A stretch of DNA of 64,000 nucleotides. Source: CAVQGZ01 sp963712175 (GTDB lineage: Bacteria; Actinomycetota; Actinomycetes; Jiangellales; Jiangellaceae). Of the stretch, positions 1-8,511 are shown in pieces. Made by a program: the position numbers and the translations under genes. The stretch spans positions 251,584 through 315,583 of the forward strand of contig CAVQGZ010000008.1 of the NCBI GenBank assembly GCA_963712175.1, in the 5' to 3' direction. The notes beneath the pieces are model-generated. The model ran no database searches. It saw nothing but the letters and a program-made list of their open reading frames with translations, and was not told where the DNA came from. The first letter of the stretch is position 1; every line of letters starts with the position of its first letter.

Positions 1-913
1 GACCGTCGTAGCCATGGACGGTTCCGAAGCGCTCGTCCTGGGCCTCCCATTGACGGCGCGCCTCGACGATGGCGTCGTGGTCGGTGCCGACGAAGTTCCA
101 CCACATGACGATGTGCTCGTCGAAGGGCTCTCCGCCGATCAGCAGCGCTCGGGCCGGTGCATGAGCCGAGAGTGCGACGTCTCGTGGACCCGGTGGCAGG
201 TAGAGGAGCTCGCCGAACCGGACGGTCCGTCCGGCCACCTCGATGTCGCCCTCCATCGCGAGCACGGCGTGCTCGAACGAGGCCTCGAGCGGCAGGAGCC
301 CCGCGCCGTCGGCGTCGAGCGTCACGTCGGCTCCGACCAGGGGTGAGTAGGCCCTCGCCGGCGACTGGGCGCCGTCCATCGAGCCGATGACCACCTGGGC
401 GCGGACGCCGCCGACGTCGAGCACCGGAAGACTCGAGTGGTGCTCGAAGTGCGGGTCCACGTCTCGGCTGGCCGACGGCAGCGCGACCCACAGCTGGACC
501 CCGGCCAGCCGCTGGGTGGTGCGCTGAGCCGGGGCCGGCGTCTCCTCGGAGTGAGCGATGCCGCGCCCGGCCGTCATGAGGTTGAGCTGCCCGGGGGCGA
601 TCATCTGCTCCGAGCCGAGTGTGTCGCGGTGCAGCACGTCGCCTTCGGAGAGCCACGAGACGGTCTGCAGGCCGGTGTGCGGGTGCGGAGGCACGTCCAT
701 TCCCGTCGTGCCTGTCAGGTCGTGGGGCCCGTAGTGGTCGACGAAGCACCAGGCCCCCACCATGCGGCGGTCACGGTGCGGGAGCGTGCGACGCACCGTC
801 ATGGCGCGCGGGCCGCCCAGGGGAACCTCGCGGGGGCCCAGGAGCTCCGGGGAGTCGTCGACCGTCGCTCCGCCCGCCGAGGTCTCGGTGGGGCGCTGCT
901 CGAGGTTGCTCAT
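1..913 (-). CDS. Pirin family protein (3' end outside window)
   Basis: Reading leftwards from an ATG at 911-913, the protein begins MSNLEQRPTETSAGG and continues without a stop to the window edge, so the C-terminus is missing. It has the pirin cupin core: a FVDHYGPHD segment, the metal-site cluster PPHPHTGLQTVSWL, a GRGIAHSE segment, and a C-terminal IVMWWNFVG stretch typical of bicupin pirin-like proteins. Pirins are Fe-binding cupins; bacterial members act as quercetinases or as modulators of metabolic enzymes, so the substrate cannot be stated. The next gene upstream (940-1917) is a second pirin on the same strand, 26 bp away, so the two are probably co-transcribed. The family call is firm; the function is open. 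Confidence 0.85.
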   Translation of the reverse strand, partial: MSNLEQRPTETSAGGATVDDSPELLGPREVPLGGPRAMTVRRTLPHRDRRMVGAWCFVDHYGPHDLTGTTGMDVPPHPHTGLQTVSWLSEGDVLHRDTLGSEQMIAPGQLNLMTAGRGIAHSEETPAPAQRTTQRLAGVQLWVALPSASRDVDPHFEHHSSLPVLDVGGVRAQVVIGSMDGAQSPARAYSPLVGADVTLDADGAGLLPLEASFEHAVLAMEGDIEVAGRTVRFGELLYLPPGPRDVALSAHAPARALLIGGEPFDEHIVMWWNFVGTDHDAIVEARRQWEAQDERFGTVHGYDG

Positions 914-939
914 GCTCGGACGCTAGGCCAGCGCACGGG

Positions 940-1917
940 CTACAGCACGTCGTGGCCCGGGTGCGGCTCAGCGGGGATCGTGCCGAGCTTGCCCGCCTGG
1001 TAGTCCTCGAACGCCTCGACGAGCTCAGCCCTGGTGTTCATGACGAAGGGTCCGTACGCGGCCACCGGCTCACGGATGGGCTCGCCACCCAGGATCAGCA
1101 CGTCGAGGTTCGGGCTGCGCGACTCCTGGGCTGCGTCGGCGCGCACCGTGACGGTGTCGCCGGAGCCCAGGACGGCGAGCTGGCCCATCCGCAACGGCCG
1201 GGCAGCGGTGGTGACCGAGCCCTGGCCGGCCAGGGCGTAGACGAGCGCGTTGAAGTCCGGGCGCCAGGGCAGGCGCAGCTCTGCGCCGGGGGAGATGGTG
1301 GCGTGGACGAGGGAGATGGGCGTGTGGGTGCTGCCCGGTCCAGCGTGTTCCCCGACCTGGCCGGCGATCACCCGCACGAGGGCCCCACCATCGGGGGAGC
1401 GCACCAGCGCGACGTTGCCGGCCTTGATGTCCTGGTACCGCGGGGCAGACCACTTCTTCGCCCGTGGGAGGTTGACCCAGAGCTGGAAACCATGGAAGAG
1501 CCCGCCGCTCATGACGACGTGCTCGGGTGGGGTCTCGATGTGCAGGAGCCCGCTGCCGGCGGTCATCCACTGCGTGTCCCCGTCGGTGATCAGCCCACCA
1601 CCGCCGTGGCTGTCCTGGTGGCGCAGCAGCCCGTCCAGCATGTACGTCACCGTCTCGAAGCCGCGGTGCGGGTGCCAGGGGGTGCCCTTCGGCTCGCCGG
1701 GGGCGTACTCGACCTCACCCATCTGGTCCATGTGGATGAACGGGTCGAGAAGGCGCAGGTCGACGCCGGCGAACGCGCGACGCACCGGGAACCCCTCACC
1801 CTCGTACCCGGACGGAGCGGTGGTCAGGGAGACGAGCGCACGGTCCTGTGTCGACGCCGGCGCACCGACGGAGACGGAGGGGACGGCAAGGACGTCGTCG
1901 ACGGTCACAGCAGGCAT
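940..1917 (-). CDS. Pirin family protein
   Basis: A bicupin pirin of 325 residues. The N-terminal cupin holds WHPHRGFETVTYML with the two metal-binding histidines, followed by GSGLLHIETPPEH. The C-terminal half ends in EDYQAGKLGTIP, typical of pirin_C. I chose the ATG at 1915-1917 because an AAAGGAG ribosome binding site lies about 7 bases before it; a TTG 21 bases upstream also keeps the frame. It is divergent from the dehydrogenase-like gene at 2010 and sits upstream of a second pirin (1-913). The two pirins differ clearly, so this is not a recent duplication. The likely activity is a metal-dependent dioxygenase or redox sensor; no substrate is visible. Confidence 0.9.
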   Translation of the reverse strand: MPAVTVDDVLAVPSVSVGAPASTQDRALVSLTTAPSGYEGEGFPVRRAFAGVDLRLLDPFIHMDQMGEVEYAPGEPKGTPWHPHRGFETVTYMLDGLLRHQDSHGGGGLITDGDTQWMTAGSGLLHIETPPEHVVMSGGLFHGFQLWVNLPRAKKWSAPRYQDIKAGNVALVRSPDGGALVRVIAGQVGEHAGPGSTHTPISLVHATISPGAELRLPWRPDFNALVYALAGQGSVTTAARPLRMGQLAVLGSGDTVTVRADAAQESRSPNLDVLILGGEPIREPVAAYGPFVMNTRAELVEAFEDYQAGKLGTIPAEPHPGHDVL

Positions 1918-2009
1918 GGGCGCTCCTTTGGGATTCAAGGTAGTTGCGGGGTCAACAAAAGGGAAGCCGGGGTCATTCCCCGATGTTGGTGCCCGGCTAC
2001 GGTCGGCAC

Positions 2010-2652
2010 ATGCGAGTCGTGGTGCTGGGCGCAGCGGGTCAGACCGGGCGGATGGTCGTGGACGGTCTGGTCGCCCGAGGAGACGACGTGACCGGAGTGG
2101 TCCGCTCGGCGGAGAAGCTCGACGAGCTGCACGACGCGGGAGCCTCGACGCTGCGGGCCGACCTCACCGAGCTGGCCCCGACCGAGCTGCGCGCGCTGCT
2201 CGACGGCGCTGACGCGGTGTTCTGGGCGGCGGGCTGGCTTCGGCGACGACCCCGCGCTCATCGACGGTGACGCGTGCGTCGCAGCTCAGCAGGCCGCCGA
2301 CGAGGCCGGAGTCGGGCGCTGGGTCCAGGTCTCGTCCATGTACGCCGACCGCCCCGAGCACGGTCCAGCGTTCATGTCGGCGGTCCTCGCCGCCAAGGGC
2401 CGATCGGACGCCTCACTCGCCGCCACCGCGCTGGGCTGGACGGTCATCCGCCCCGGCGGCCTGACGAACGACGTGGGTACCGGCCAGGTCGAGGTGGGTC
2501 ACCAGCTGCACGGCGGCACGGTGTCGAGGGCTGATCTCGCAGCAGTGGCCGTCGCGTGTCTCGACGTCCCGGCGACGGCGCGTCGTGGCTTCGACCTCGC
2601 GAGCGGGTCGACCCCGATCGAGACCGCCCTCGACGGCCTCGCCGTGGCGTGA
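2010..2652 (+). CDS. NAD(P)-binding (atypical SDR) protein, one frame change
   Basis: The start is ATG at 2010 (MRVVVLGAAGQTGRM). The GAAGQTG motif near residue 8 is the Rossmann dinucleotide-binding loop of atypical short-chain dehydrogenases (NAD(P)H-binding, YwnB-like). The frame breaks near 2230-2240: up to there it reads DAVFWAAG, and the next frame gives GFGDDPALIDGDAC, then VSSMYADRPEHGP and the IRPGGLTND signature to the stop at 2652. Removing one G from a GGG run joins the two halves, so a sequence error is likely. The reconstructed length of about 213 residues is normal for the family. Substrate unknown; these proteins often act as flavin, quinone or NAD-redox sensors or reductases. 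Confidence 0.75.
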
Positions 2653-2714
2653 CGCGGATGACAGGCAGGAATGGACGGCAAGGCTGCCGGGTTGCGCGCC
2701 TATGAACGCTGACC

Positions 2715-3956
2715 GTGGCAGCATCCCCGAATGGTGACGACCACCCATCGGTCGTCCTCTACGGCGCCGACTGGTGCCCTGACTGCCGCCGGTCCAAGCG
2801 GTTTCTCACCGAGCAGCGGGTGGGCTTCACCTACGTCGACCTGGAGAAGACGCCGGAGGCGACCGCCGAGGTCGAGCGGCGCAACGACGGCAAGCGCATC
2901 ATCCCGACCATCGTGTTCCCGGACGGCAGCCACGTGTCCGAGCCCACCAACGCCGAGCTGGCCGACGCCCTCGGCCTGCCCCGCGAGGCCGCCCAGGACA
3001 CCTACGACGTCATCATCGTCGGCGGAGGTCCGACGGGGCTCACGGCGTCGATCTACACGGCCCGCGAGAACCTGCGCACCCTGGTGATCGACCGCTCGGC
3101 GCTCGGCGGGCAGGCGGGAGTCACCGAGCGGCTCGACAACTACCCGGGGTTCCCGGACGGCGTCGGGGGAGCCGAGCTGGCCGACCGCATGGTCACCCAG
3201 GCCAGGCGCTACGGCGTCGAGACGCTGCAGGCTGTCGACGTCGAGTCGATCGAGGCCGACGGCAACTCCGTCCGAGCCGGGCTCTCGACGGGGCAGAACC
3301 TGAACGCCGGGGCCGTGCTGCTCGCCACCGGTTCGACGTATCGCCGAACCGGAGCCACCGGCGAGGAGGACCTGATCGGGGCCGGTGTGCACTTCTGCGC
3401 CACCTGTGACGGGCCGTTCTACTCCGGCGCCGAGGAGGTTCTGGTGATCGGCGGTGGGAACAGCGGCCTCGAGGAGGGGCTGTTCCTGACGCAGTTCGCC
3501 CAGCACGTCACGGTCGTGGAGTACGCCGACGAGCTCAAGGCCAGTCGCCTGCTGCAGGACAAGGTGGCCGAGCACGCAGGCATGACCGTGCTCACCGGGA
3601 CTGAGGTCGTCGCGTTCGAGGCGGCCGAGGGCGGCGGCTTCGCGGCTGTGCGGCTGAAGAACCGGGCCACCGGCGACGAGCGGCGCCACGAGGCGTCCGG
3701 AGCCTTCGTCTTCGTCGGGCTCGACCCGAACACCGGGTGGCTGGGCGGCGCGGTGCAGACCGACTCCCGCGGGTTCATCGAGACCGACCGGACGTTCGCG
3801 ACGTCGATCCCGGGTGTGTTCGCCGCCGGGGATGTCCGGGAGGGCTCGACCAAGCAGCTGGCTTCCGCCGTCGGTGAGGGCGCCGGTGCTGCCCTGCAGA
3901 TCCGATACCACCTGGACAGCCTCGCCCAGGTCCGACCGGCGGGGGCGAGACGCTAG
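2715..3956 (+). CDS. Glutaredoxin-thioredoxin reductase fusion flavoprotein
   Basis: 413 residues with two domains. Residues 10-90 form a glutaredoxin/NrdH-like domain with active site CPDC (in GADWCPDCRRSK) and the cis-proline segment RIIPTIVF. From residue 98 there is a thioredoxin reductase: FAD site IIVGGGPTGL, redox site CATCDG, NADPH site VIGGGNSGLEEG, and the C-terminal FAD motif GVFAAGDVREG. The reductase probably passes electrons from NADPH straight to its own tethered glutaredoxin-like domain, serving thiol-disulfide or hydroperoxide reduction in the cytoplasm. The start is GTG at 2715. It has its own upstream region and faces the membrane-protein gene (3985-5838) convergently. The domain call is firm; the physiological target is inferred. 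Confidence 0.88.
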   Translation: MAASPNGDDHPSVVLYGADWCPDCRRSKRFLTEQRVGFTYVDLEKTPEATAEVERRNDGKRIIPTIVFPDGSHVSEPTNAELADALGLPREAAQDTYDVIIVGGGPTGLTASIYTARENLRTLVIDRSALGGQAGVTERLDNYPGFPDGVGGAELADRMVTQARRYGVETLQAVDVESIEADGNSVRAGLSTGQNLNAGAVLLATGSTYRRTGATGEEDLIGAGVHFCATCDGPFYSGAEEVLVIGGGNSGLEEGLFLTQFAQHVTVVEYADELKASRLLQDKVAEHAGMTVLTGTEVVAFEAAEGGGFAAVRLKNRATGDERRHEASGAFVFVGLDPNTGWLGGAVQTDSRGFIETDRTFATSIPGVFAAGDVREGSTKQLASAVGEGAGAALQIRYHLDSLAQVRPAGARR

Positions 3957-3984
3957 CCCCCTGGCTCCTCCCGCCGGTGCGGGG

Positions 3985-5838
3985 TCAGGACAGGCCGTGC
4001 ATCCAGGTGCGAGCCCGGCTGCCCTCGCCTCGCACCCACTCGAAGCGGGCTCCGGTGACGACGAGCAGCACGCCGGCGAGGCCCAGCGCCATCCACCGCG
4101 GTAGCGCGTCCAGCCCGGTCCACAGCTGGGCCGCCGCCGCGACCAGCAGCGAGGCTGCCGCGGGCAGGAACAGGCCCAGGGAGTGCCGGCGGGCCCCGGC
4201 GATGCACGCGACGGTCCCGACGACGAGGACTGCGACCAGCCGGACGAGGTGAGCCGTGGGGTCGTCGTTGCCGTCCTGCACCCACGGCGCCGCCCAGGCC
4301 ATCACCGCGGACGGCAACAGGGCGACCGTCAGGGCCGGCCCGACGCGCTCGAGGCTCGACACCGTTCGTCCGCTGCTTGCCAGCCACCCGGCCCCGAGCA
4401 GCGCGACCGCCAGTGGGACGGTCCACGCCTCCAGCAGCTCGGGGTAGCCCTCGGGCACGAGCGCCGCCGCTCCGGCGAAGCCGACCGGGGCTGCCGCCCA
4501 CGCCAGCGCGGCCGCCGCGCCGCTGCCGCGTCCGGCCCACGCAGCGGCCACCAGGCCGACAGCGACCGTGACCAGCAGCGCCCCTGTCGCGTCCACGGCG
4601 CGATCCTCGGCGAGACGCTCGGCCGCCGACGTGCTCAGCAGCAGGCCCAGCCAACCCAGCCAGAGTGGCAGGGCGACGACGAGCCCGACCGCACCCCTGC
4701 CACGGTGCATGGGCAGGACGAGCGCGACCGCACCCGCCACTCCGGCGCAGATCGCCAACGCGAGTGGGGCGCTCGGTAGCGCAAGCGCCAGGAGCAGGGC
4801 GGCGCTCGCGCCGACCAGCGCACCCGCTGCCACGAGGAAGGCCACCGGACGCGGTCTGCTCATCTGGCTCAGCGCGGCGAGCAGCACCGTCGTCGTGGCG
4901 ACCGCGAAGAGCGTGCCGGCACCAACGGCGGCGGAGTCGAGCGTCGTGCCGACGGCCACGGGGCCTGCCACCAGCATGGCCACCGCTCCCGCCGTCACTG
5001 TCGGGCGCCGGTCGCGGACAAGGGACTGACGCACCCACGTCATGGTGAGCAGCACGACTCCCACCACAGCGGTCAGGGTCAGGCTGAGCACGATCGCGGA
5101 CGCTCCTCCGCCGGCCCGCTCGGCGAGCATCGCGGCCCCAGCACCGGCGGCCGCCGTGACGCTCGCCCAGCCCAGCCACACCCACGAGCGAAGACCTGCG
5201 AGGTGCCCGGCCGCCAGCGCCGCGACGGCCAGAAGCGTCAATGCTGTGCTCGCGTAGGGCGAGGTCACCTCCGTGAACGAGTCAGGCACCACGCCGAGCG
5301 TGGGCGCTGCCACGAGATCCACCACCACCAGCCCGAAGCCGAGTGCGGCCAGGGCTTCGGCCGTGCCGTGCAGCCGACGCCGCAGCAGCACGGCCGCCGC
5401 GGACACACCGAGGGTCGCGGTGACAACGACGAGCAGCTGGCCGGTCGGGCCGATGCGCTCCCAGGCGACTGCGGTGAAGACCGAAGCCGCCACGACGAGG
5501 AGCAGCGCGCCCAGTCCCAGCAGCACCGTCTGGACGCCGACGCCGCGGGGCCGCGGCTCCCCGGCACCCGTGGCGATCGGCGTCGTTGGGGACCGCGGGT
5601 CCCATACCTGGTACTGCTGGATCACGTCGGTGTCCGGGGGTCCGTCACCGGCCTCGATCCGATCGTGCAGCCACTCCTCGCGCTGCTCGAGGTAGGAGGC
5701 CTCGGCGATGAAGCCGGCGAACACCTCATGACCGCAGGCGCATCGCACCATGCCGGTGTCGGGCTCCATCCGCTCGGTGGACAAGACCCCGACTCCGCAG
5801 GCGGGACAGGTGATCTGTGAACGGGTGAGGGTCGCCAT
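3985..5838 (-). CDS. Zinc-ribbon, multi-pass membrane protein (SCO7617-type)
   Basis: 617 residues. The N-terminus has a zinc ribbon: CPACGVGVL near residue 12 and a second pair in RCACGHE near residue 33. A soluble segment follows, then about 14-18 hydrophobic helices of Ala/Val/Leu type starting near VLLGLGALLLVVAASVF. Large actinobacterial membrane proteins with this layout (SCO7617TM type) have no known function. The ATG at 5838 is preferred over upstream starts because a GGGAGG ribosome binding site lies 7 bases before it and the zinc ribbon begins directly after it. The gene lies beside a small zinc-ribbon FmdB-type protein on the same strand. The role is unknown. Confidence 0.7.
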   Translation of the reverse strand: MATLTRSQITCPACGVGVLSTERMEPDTGMVRCACGHEVFAGFIAEASYLEQREEWLHDRIEAGDGPPDTDVIQQYQVWDPRSPTTPIATGAGEPRPRGVGVQTVLLGLGALLLVVAASVFTAVAWERIGPTGQLLVVVTATLGVSAAAVLLRRRLHGTAEALAALGFGLVVVDLVAAPTLGVVPDSFTEVTSPYASTALTLLAVAALAAGHLAGLRSWVWLGWASVTAAAGAGAAMLAERAGGGASAIVLSLTLTAVVGVVLLTMTWVRQSLVRDRRPTVTAGAVAMLVAGPVAVGTTLDSAAVGAGTLFAVATTTVLLAALSQMSRPRPVAFLVAAGALVGASAALLLALALPSAPLALAICAGVAGAVALVLPMHRGRGAVGLVVALPLWLGWLGLLLSTSAAERLAEDRAVDATGALLVTVAVGLVAAAWAGRGSGAAAALAWAAAPVGFAGAAALVPEGYPELLEAWTVPLAVALLGAGWLASSGRTVSSLERVGPALTVALLPSAVMAWAAPWVQDGNDDPTAHLVRLVAVLVVGTVACIAGARRHSLGLFLPAAASLLVAAAAQLWTGLDALPRWMALGLAGVLLVVTGARFEWVRGEGSRARTWMHGLS

Positions 5839-5932
5839 CACCACCACCTCCCTCTTCAGCAAAGCCCGGGTAGGTCTCGGCGTCCAGTGGCATGAGGCCT
5901 GGGGCTGCCTGGTGGTGGTGCAGACGCCCGTT

Positions 5933-6151
5933 CTAGGAGCAGCAGCCTCCGCCGCAGCAGCCGCCGCCACCCGACGGAGCCGGCGCGGACACCGGAGCCG
6001 AGGCACCGGTCAGGGCTCCTGCCATCGACAGCAGGCGGACGGTGTCGGCGTGGCCGCCGGGGCACGTCGCCGGCGCTGAGGACTCCGCCATCGGTCGCTG
6101 CTCGGTGAAGGTTGTCCCGCAGGAGCGGCACCGGAACTCGTACGTGGGCAT
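5933..6151 (-). CDS. FmdB-family small zinc-ribbon protein
   Basis: 72 residues starting MPTYEFRCRSCGTTF, the hallmark of the FmdB/CxxC_CxxC_SSSS family. The first CxxC (CRSC) lies at residues 8-11; the second pair is partly degenerate (CPGGH). The C-terminus is rich in Gly and Cys (GGGGCCGGGCCS), a common tail in this family that may bind metal. FmdB proteins are usually called putative regulators, but no mechanism is established. It is divergent from the hydrate epimerase gene at 6195, with about 43 bp between the starts. The zinc-ribbon membrane protein gene follows it on the same strand. Confidence 0.8.
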   Translation of the reverse strand: MPTYEFRCRSCGTTFTEQRPMAESSAPATCPGGHADTVRLLSMAGALTGASAPVSAPAPSGGGGCCGGGCCS

Positions 6152-6194
6152 GCTCCACAGGGTATGCGGTGGCGATCCGTGGTGTGCTTCAGGC

Positions 6195-6923
6195 GTGAGC
6201 GCCGTGGTGTCACCCGTGACCGCCCAGCAGATGCGCGATGTCGATCGCCTGATGGTCGACGAGGCCGGCATCTCGCTGGTGCAGATGATGGAGAACGCCG
6301 GGCGTGCCCTGGCCACCGTGGCCAGATCCCACCTCGACGGTTCCGTGCACCGCCGGCACGTCGCCCTCCTGGCCGGCCCGGGCGGCAACGGAGGCGGCGG
6401 TCTCGTGGCCGCTCGGCGGCTCACCTGCTGGGGTGCCACCGTGACGGCGTGGACGTCTCGGCATCCGGACGAGCTGACCGGGGTACCGAGGCACCAGGCA
6501 GCCGCGGCCGAGGCCAGCGGGGTTCATCTGCGCTCCGGCCCGCCCGGTGCCGCGGACTTCGACGGTATGGACGTCGTCCTCGATGCCGTCATCGGCTACA
6601 GCCTGCGCGGTGCTCCGTCGGGCGTCGCCCGCGAACTCGTCCGCGCAGCACTGGCCGCCCGGGACCGCGGTCTGCCGGTGGTCTCGCTCGACGTCCCGTC
6701 CGGCCTCGACCCCGACACCGGGCGCGCACCAGGGACAGCAGTACGGGCCAGCCACACCGTCACCTTGGCGCGCCCCAAGCCTGGCCTGCTCGACCCCGCC
6801 GCGGCGGACCACGTCGGCGCCCTGAGCCTGGCCGACATCTCGGTGCCCGGTTGGGTCTACGCCCGCCTCGGCCTCGACCCGTCGTCGCCGTTCGGGGCGT
6901 CCGACATCGTTCGGCTTCGCTGA
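6195..6923 (+). CDS. nnrE: NAD(P)H-hydrate epimerase (YjeF N-terminal domain)
   Basis: 242 residues from a GTG at 6195 (VSAVVSPVTAQQMRDVDRLM). It carries the YjeF_N features: the N-terminal AQQMRDVDRLMVDEAGIS stretch, NAGRALA, the GPGGNGGGGLVAARRL nucleotide loop, the DAVIGYSLRG segment with the catalytic Asp, and SLDVPSGLDPDTG. The enzyme interconverts R and S forms of hydrated NAD(P)H so that a dehydratase can repair them. The C-terminal dehydratase domain found in bifunctional NnrD/E proteins is absent, so the partner must be encoded elsewhere. The LARPKPGLL segment also fits the family. Confidence 0.88.
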   Translation: MSAVVSPVTAQQMRDVDRLMVDEAGISLVQMMENAGRALATVARSHLDGSVHRRHVALLAGPGGNGGGGLVAARRLTCWGATVTAWTSRHPDELTGVPRHQAAAAEASGVHLRSGPPGAADFDGMDVVLDAVIGYSLRGAPSGVARELVRAALAARDRGLPVVSLDVPSGLDPDTGRAPGTAVRASHTVTLARPKPGLLDPAAADHVGALSLADISVPGWVYARLGLDPSSPFGASDIVRLR

Positions 6924-7033
6924 GCCCTCGCTGACCACCTCGGGGAACCTCGGGGTCAGACCCGGGTTGTCTCCGGGACGATCCCGGATGGCCCGGCTGC
7001 CGCCCACCCGTCGTCTGGGGCACCTGTGACGGG

Positions 7034-7061
7034 TTAGCACTCGTGGTGTCTTGTGTGCTAG
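7034..7061. promoter_or_regulatory. CIRCE-like inverted repeat
   Basis: TTAGCACTC (7034-7042) is a perfect left arm of the HrcA operator CIRCE. Ten bases later GTGTGCTAG (7053-7061) matches the right arm GAGTGCTAA at 7 of 9 positions. Canonical CIRCE has a 9-base spacer, so this is one base off. It lies about 54 bp upstream of the GTG at 7115. It may mark heat-shock control of that gene, or be chance. Confidence 0.35.
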
Positions 7062-7114
7062 CCGCTGGTGTGCGCATAGTTCCCTGGTCAGCCCCGCTGA
7101 TCGGGAGGTGCGCC

Positions 7115-7649
7115 GTGGACGACTCGACGTCTTTGCCGGTGGTAGGTGTCGCGCCGTACGCCCACAAGGACATGACCCTGGCCGGCTTCGTGATGTCCGG
7201 GCGCTGGCCGGCCAGCACGCGGGAGTGGGCCCAGGTTCTGCTGCTCGCGGTGCGCCTGGCGGCCGTCCCGGGCTTCGTCCCCACGACGTCGCTGTTCCGA
7301 GCGGTCGAGGATGTGCCGGACGAACCGGCGCCGCACAGCGTCGGCCTGCTCACGAACGAGGGGCCCCTGCTGGGCGAGGTGACGCTACGCCCGGGGTCGC
7401 TGGACTACCCCGCCCGCGCTCTTCGTCCTGCACCCGCCGGACGAGACCCGGCACTCGACCCCGGAGGCCGAGGGTGCCGCGAGTGGCTGCCTGCTGCTGC
7501 CGGGCCTGCCACACCTCGGGATCGAGCACCGGGCGACCTGGGTCGAAGCCGAGTCGGACGGCACCGTCACGAAGCTGTTGAGCAGCGTGGGCGTGCACGT
7601 CACCGACGACCCGGACCTGGCCGTGATGGCCTCGCTGCTCGCAGCCTGA
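7115..7649 (+). CDS. Hypothetical protein, one frame change
   Basis: The start is GTG at 7115, with GGGAGG about 8 bases upstream. The first frame reads VDDSTSLPVVGVAPYAHKDM to about 7410 (ending LDYPA). The next frame continues ALFVLHPPDETRHSTPEAEG to the stop at 7649. Dropping one C from a CCC near 7410 joins them, giving about 177 residues. I recognise no family. The sequence is mixed alpha/beta in composition with no membrane segment or signal peptide. It lies downstream of a CIRCE-like repeat and upstream of the oppositely oriented toxin-antitoxin pair. Confidence 0.55.
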
Positions 7650-7652
7650 GGC

Positions 7653-8070
7653 CTATCGGGCGCCCAACCAGCCTGCGACGCCGGCGACGAAGCTGCGCAG
7701 GTCGGAGAGGTCGTCGAGCCTGCGCTCGACGATCGAGTCGTCGACGTCCACGTAGTCGTGGACGAGCACGTTTCGAAAGCCGACGGCCGATCGAAGCTGA
7801 TCGGCAAGAGCGGCGTCCACGACTCCGTGTCGCGACAGCAGCCGGATCGCGTCCGCATTCGTGTCGGGCGGGCCCCACCCCTCGCTGGCGCACATGTGCT
7901 GTGCGATGTCGATGCAGGCCTCGATGGCGGTGATGAACTGGTACTTCACACCACTCAGCCAGAGGGGGTCGGACGACGTTCGGGCGACGCGAGGGCCTCC
8001 CGATGCGCAGGACGGACAGGTCGTCGGCCACCGATCGAAGCAGCCTCGCCACCCGACGCTCGTCAACCAT
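7653..8070 (-). CDS. hepT: HepT-like HEPN toxin (RNase), one frame change
   Basis: From ATG at 8070 the protein reads MVDERRVARLLRSVADDLSVLRIG. After a frame change near 7990 it continues VKYQFITAIEACIDIAQHM, RLLSRHGVV and ends in WLGAR. The HEPN catalytic motif Rx4HxY is present as RNVLVHDY. HepT toxins cleave RNA and are silenced when the partner nucleotidyltransferase adds AMP units to the motif tyrosine. The gene overlaps the partner's stop by 8 bases (ATGGTTGA), so the two are translationally coupled in the usual antitoxin-toxin order. If the frame change near 7990 is real, the toxin is dead; neighbouring genes show the same kind of lesion, so an error is more likely. Confidence 0.75.
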
Positions 8071-8451
8071 GGCGGACCGCCTCCAGGAACTCCCGGTGAG
8101 CTCGGTCGATGCGGGGCCTCTCGTCGAAGTAGATCTTGCGGGTCATGGCCTGCCACCGGACTCGCTCTTGCGGGTCGTCTCGAACAGCAGCTCACCTGAG
8201 ACCGCGACGGGACCGGCCATCTCGAGCGGGCGCCGTGTTCAGCACGAGCAGGTCGACGTCCGGGGAAGGCTCACCTCGAACGAGGCCGGCGCGGGCAGCG
8301 CCCACCAGGCGGCGACGTCGAGGTCGGAGTCCGGCCGCGCTCCGCCGGCCACCCTGCTGCCGTGGACGAACGCGAACGACGCATCCGCCTGCCCGCAGCA
8401 CGTGCTCGGCCGGATTCCGGGCGCCTGACCGGGTGCCCTCGGCGCGCTCAC
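8063..8451 (-). CDS. mntA: MntA-like nucleotidyltransferase antitoxin, frame changes
   Basis: The minimal nucleotidyltransferase signature is intact: FVHGSRVAGGARPDSDLDVA gives GSx10DxD. The following frame gives VDLLVLNTAP. The final frame gives MTRKIYFDERPRIDRAHREF and AVRHG before TGA at 8063-8065, which overlaps the HepT start. At least two frame changes are needed between 8130 and 8270 to join these pieces, and the N-terminus is ambiguous (a GTG at 8451 is possible). MntA proteins AMPylate HepT and neutralise it. Together with HepT this forms a type VII toxin-antitoxin system. Confidence 0.65.
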
Positions 8452-8511
8452 CGGTAGCAGTGTCGCAGCGATCGCCAGCCCGCTCCGGCAGGCTGTCGTG
8501 CCGTGCAGGGG

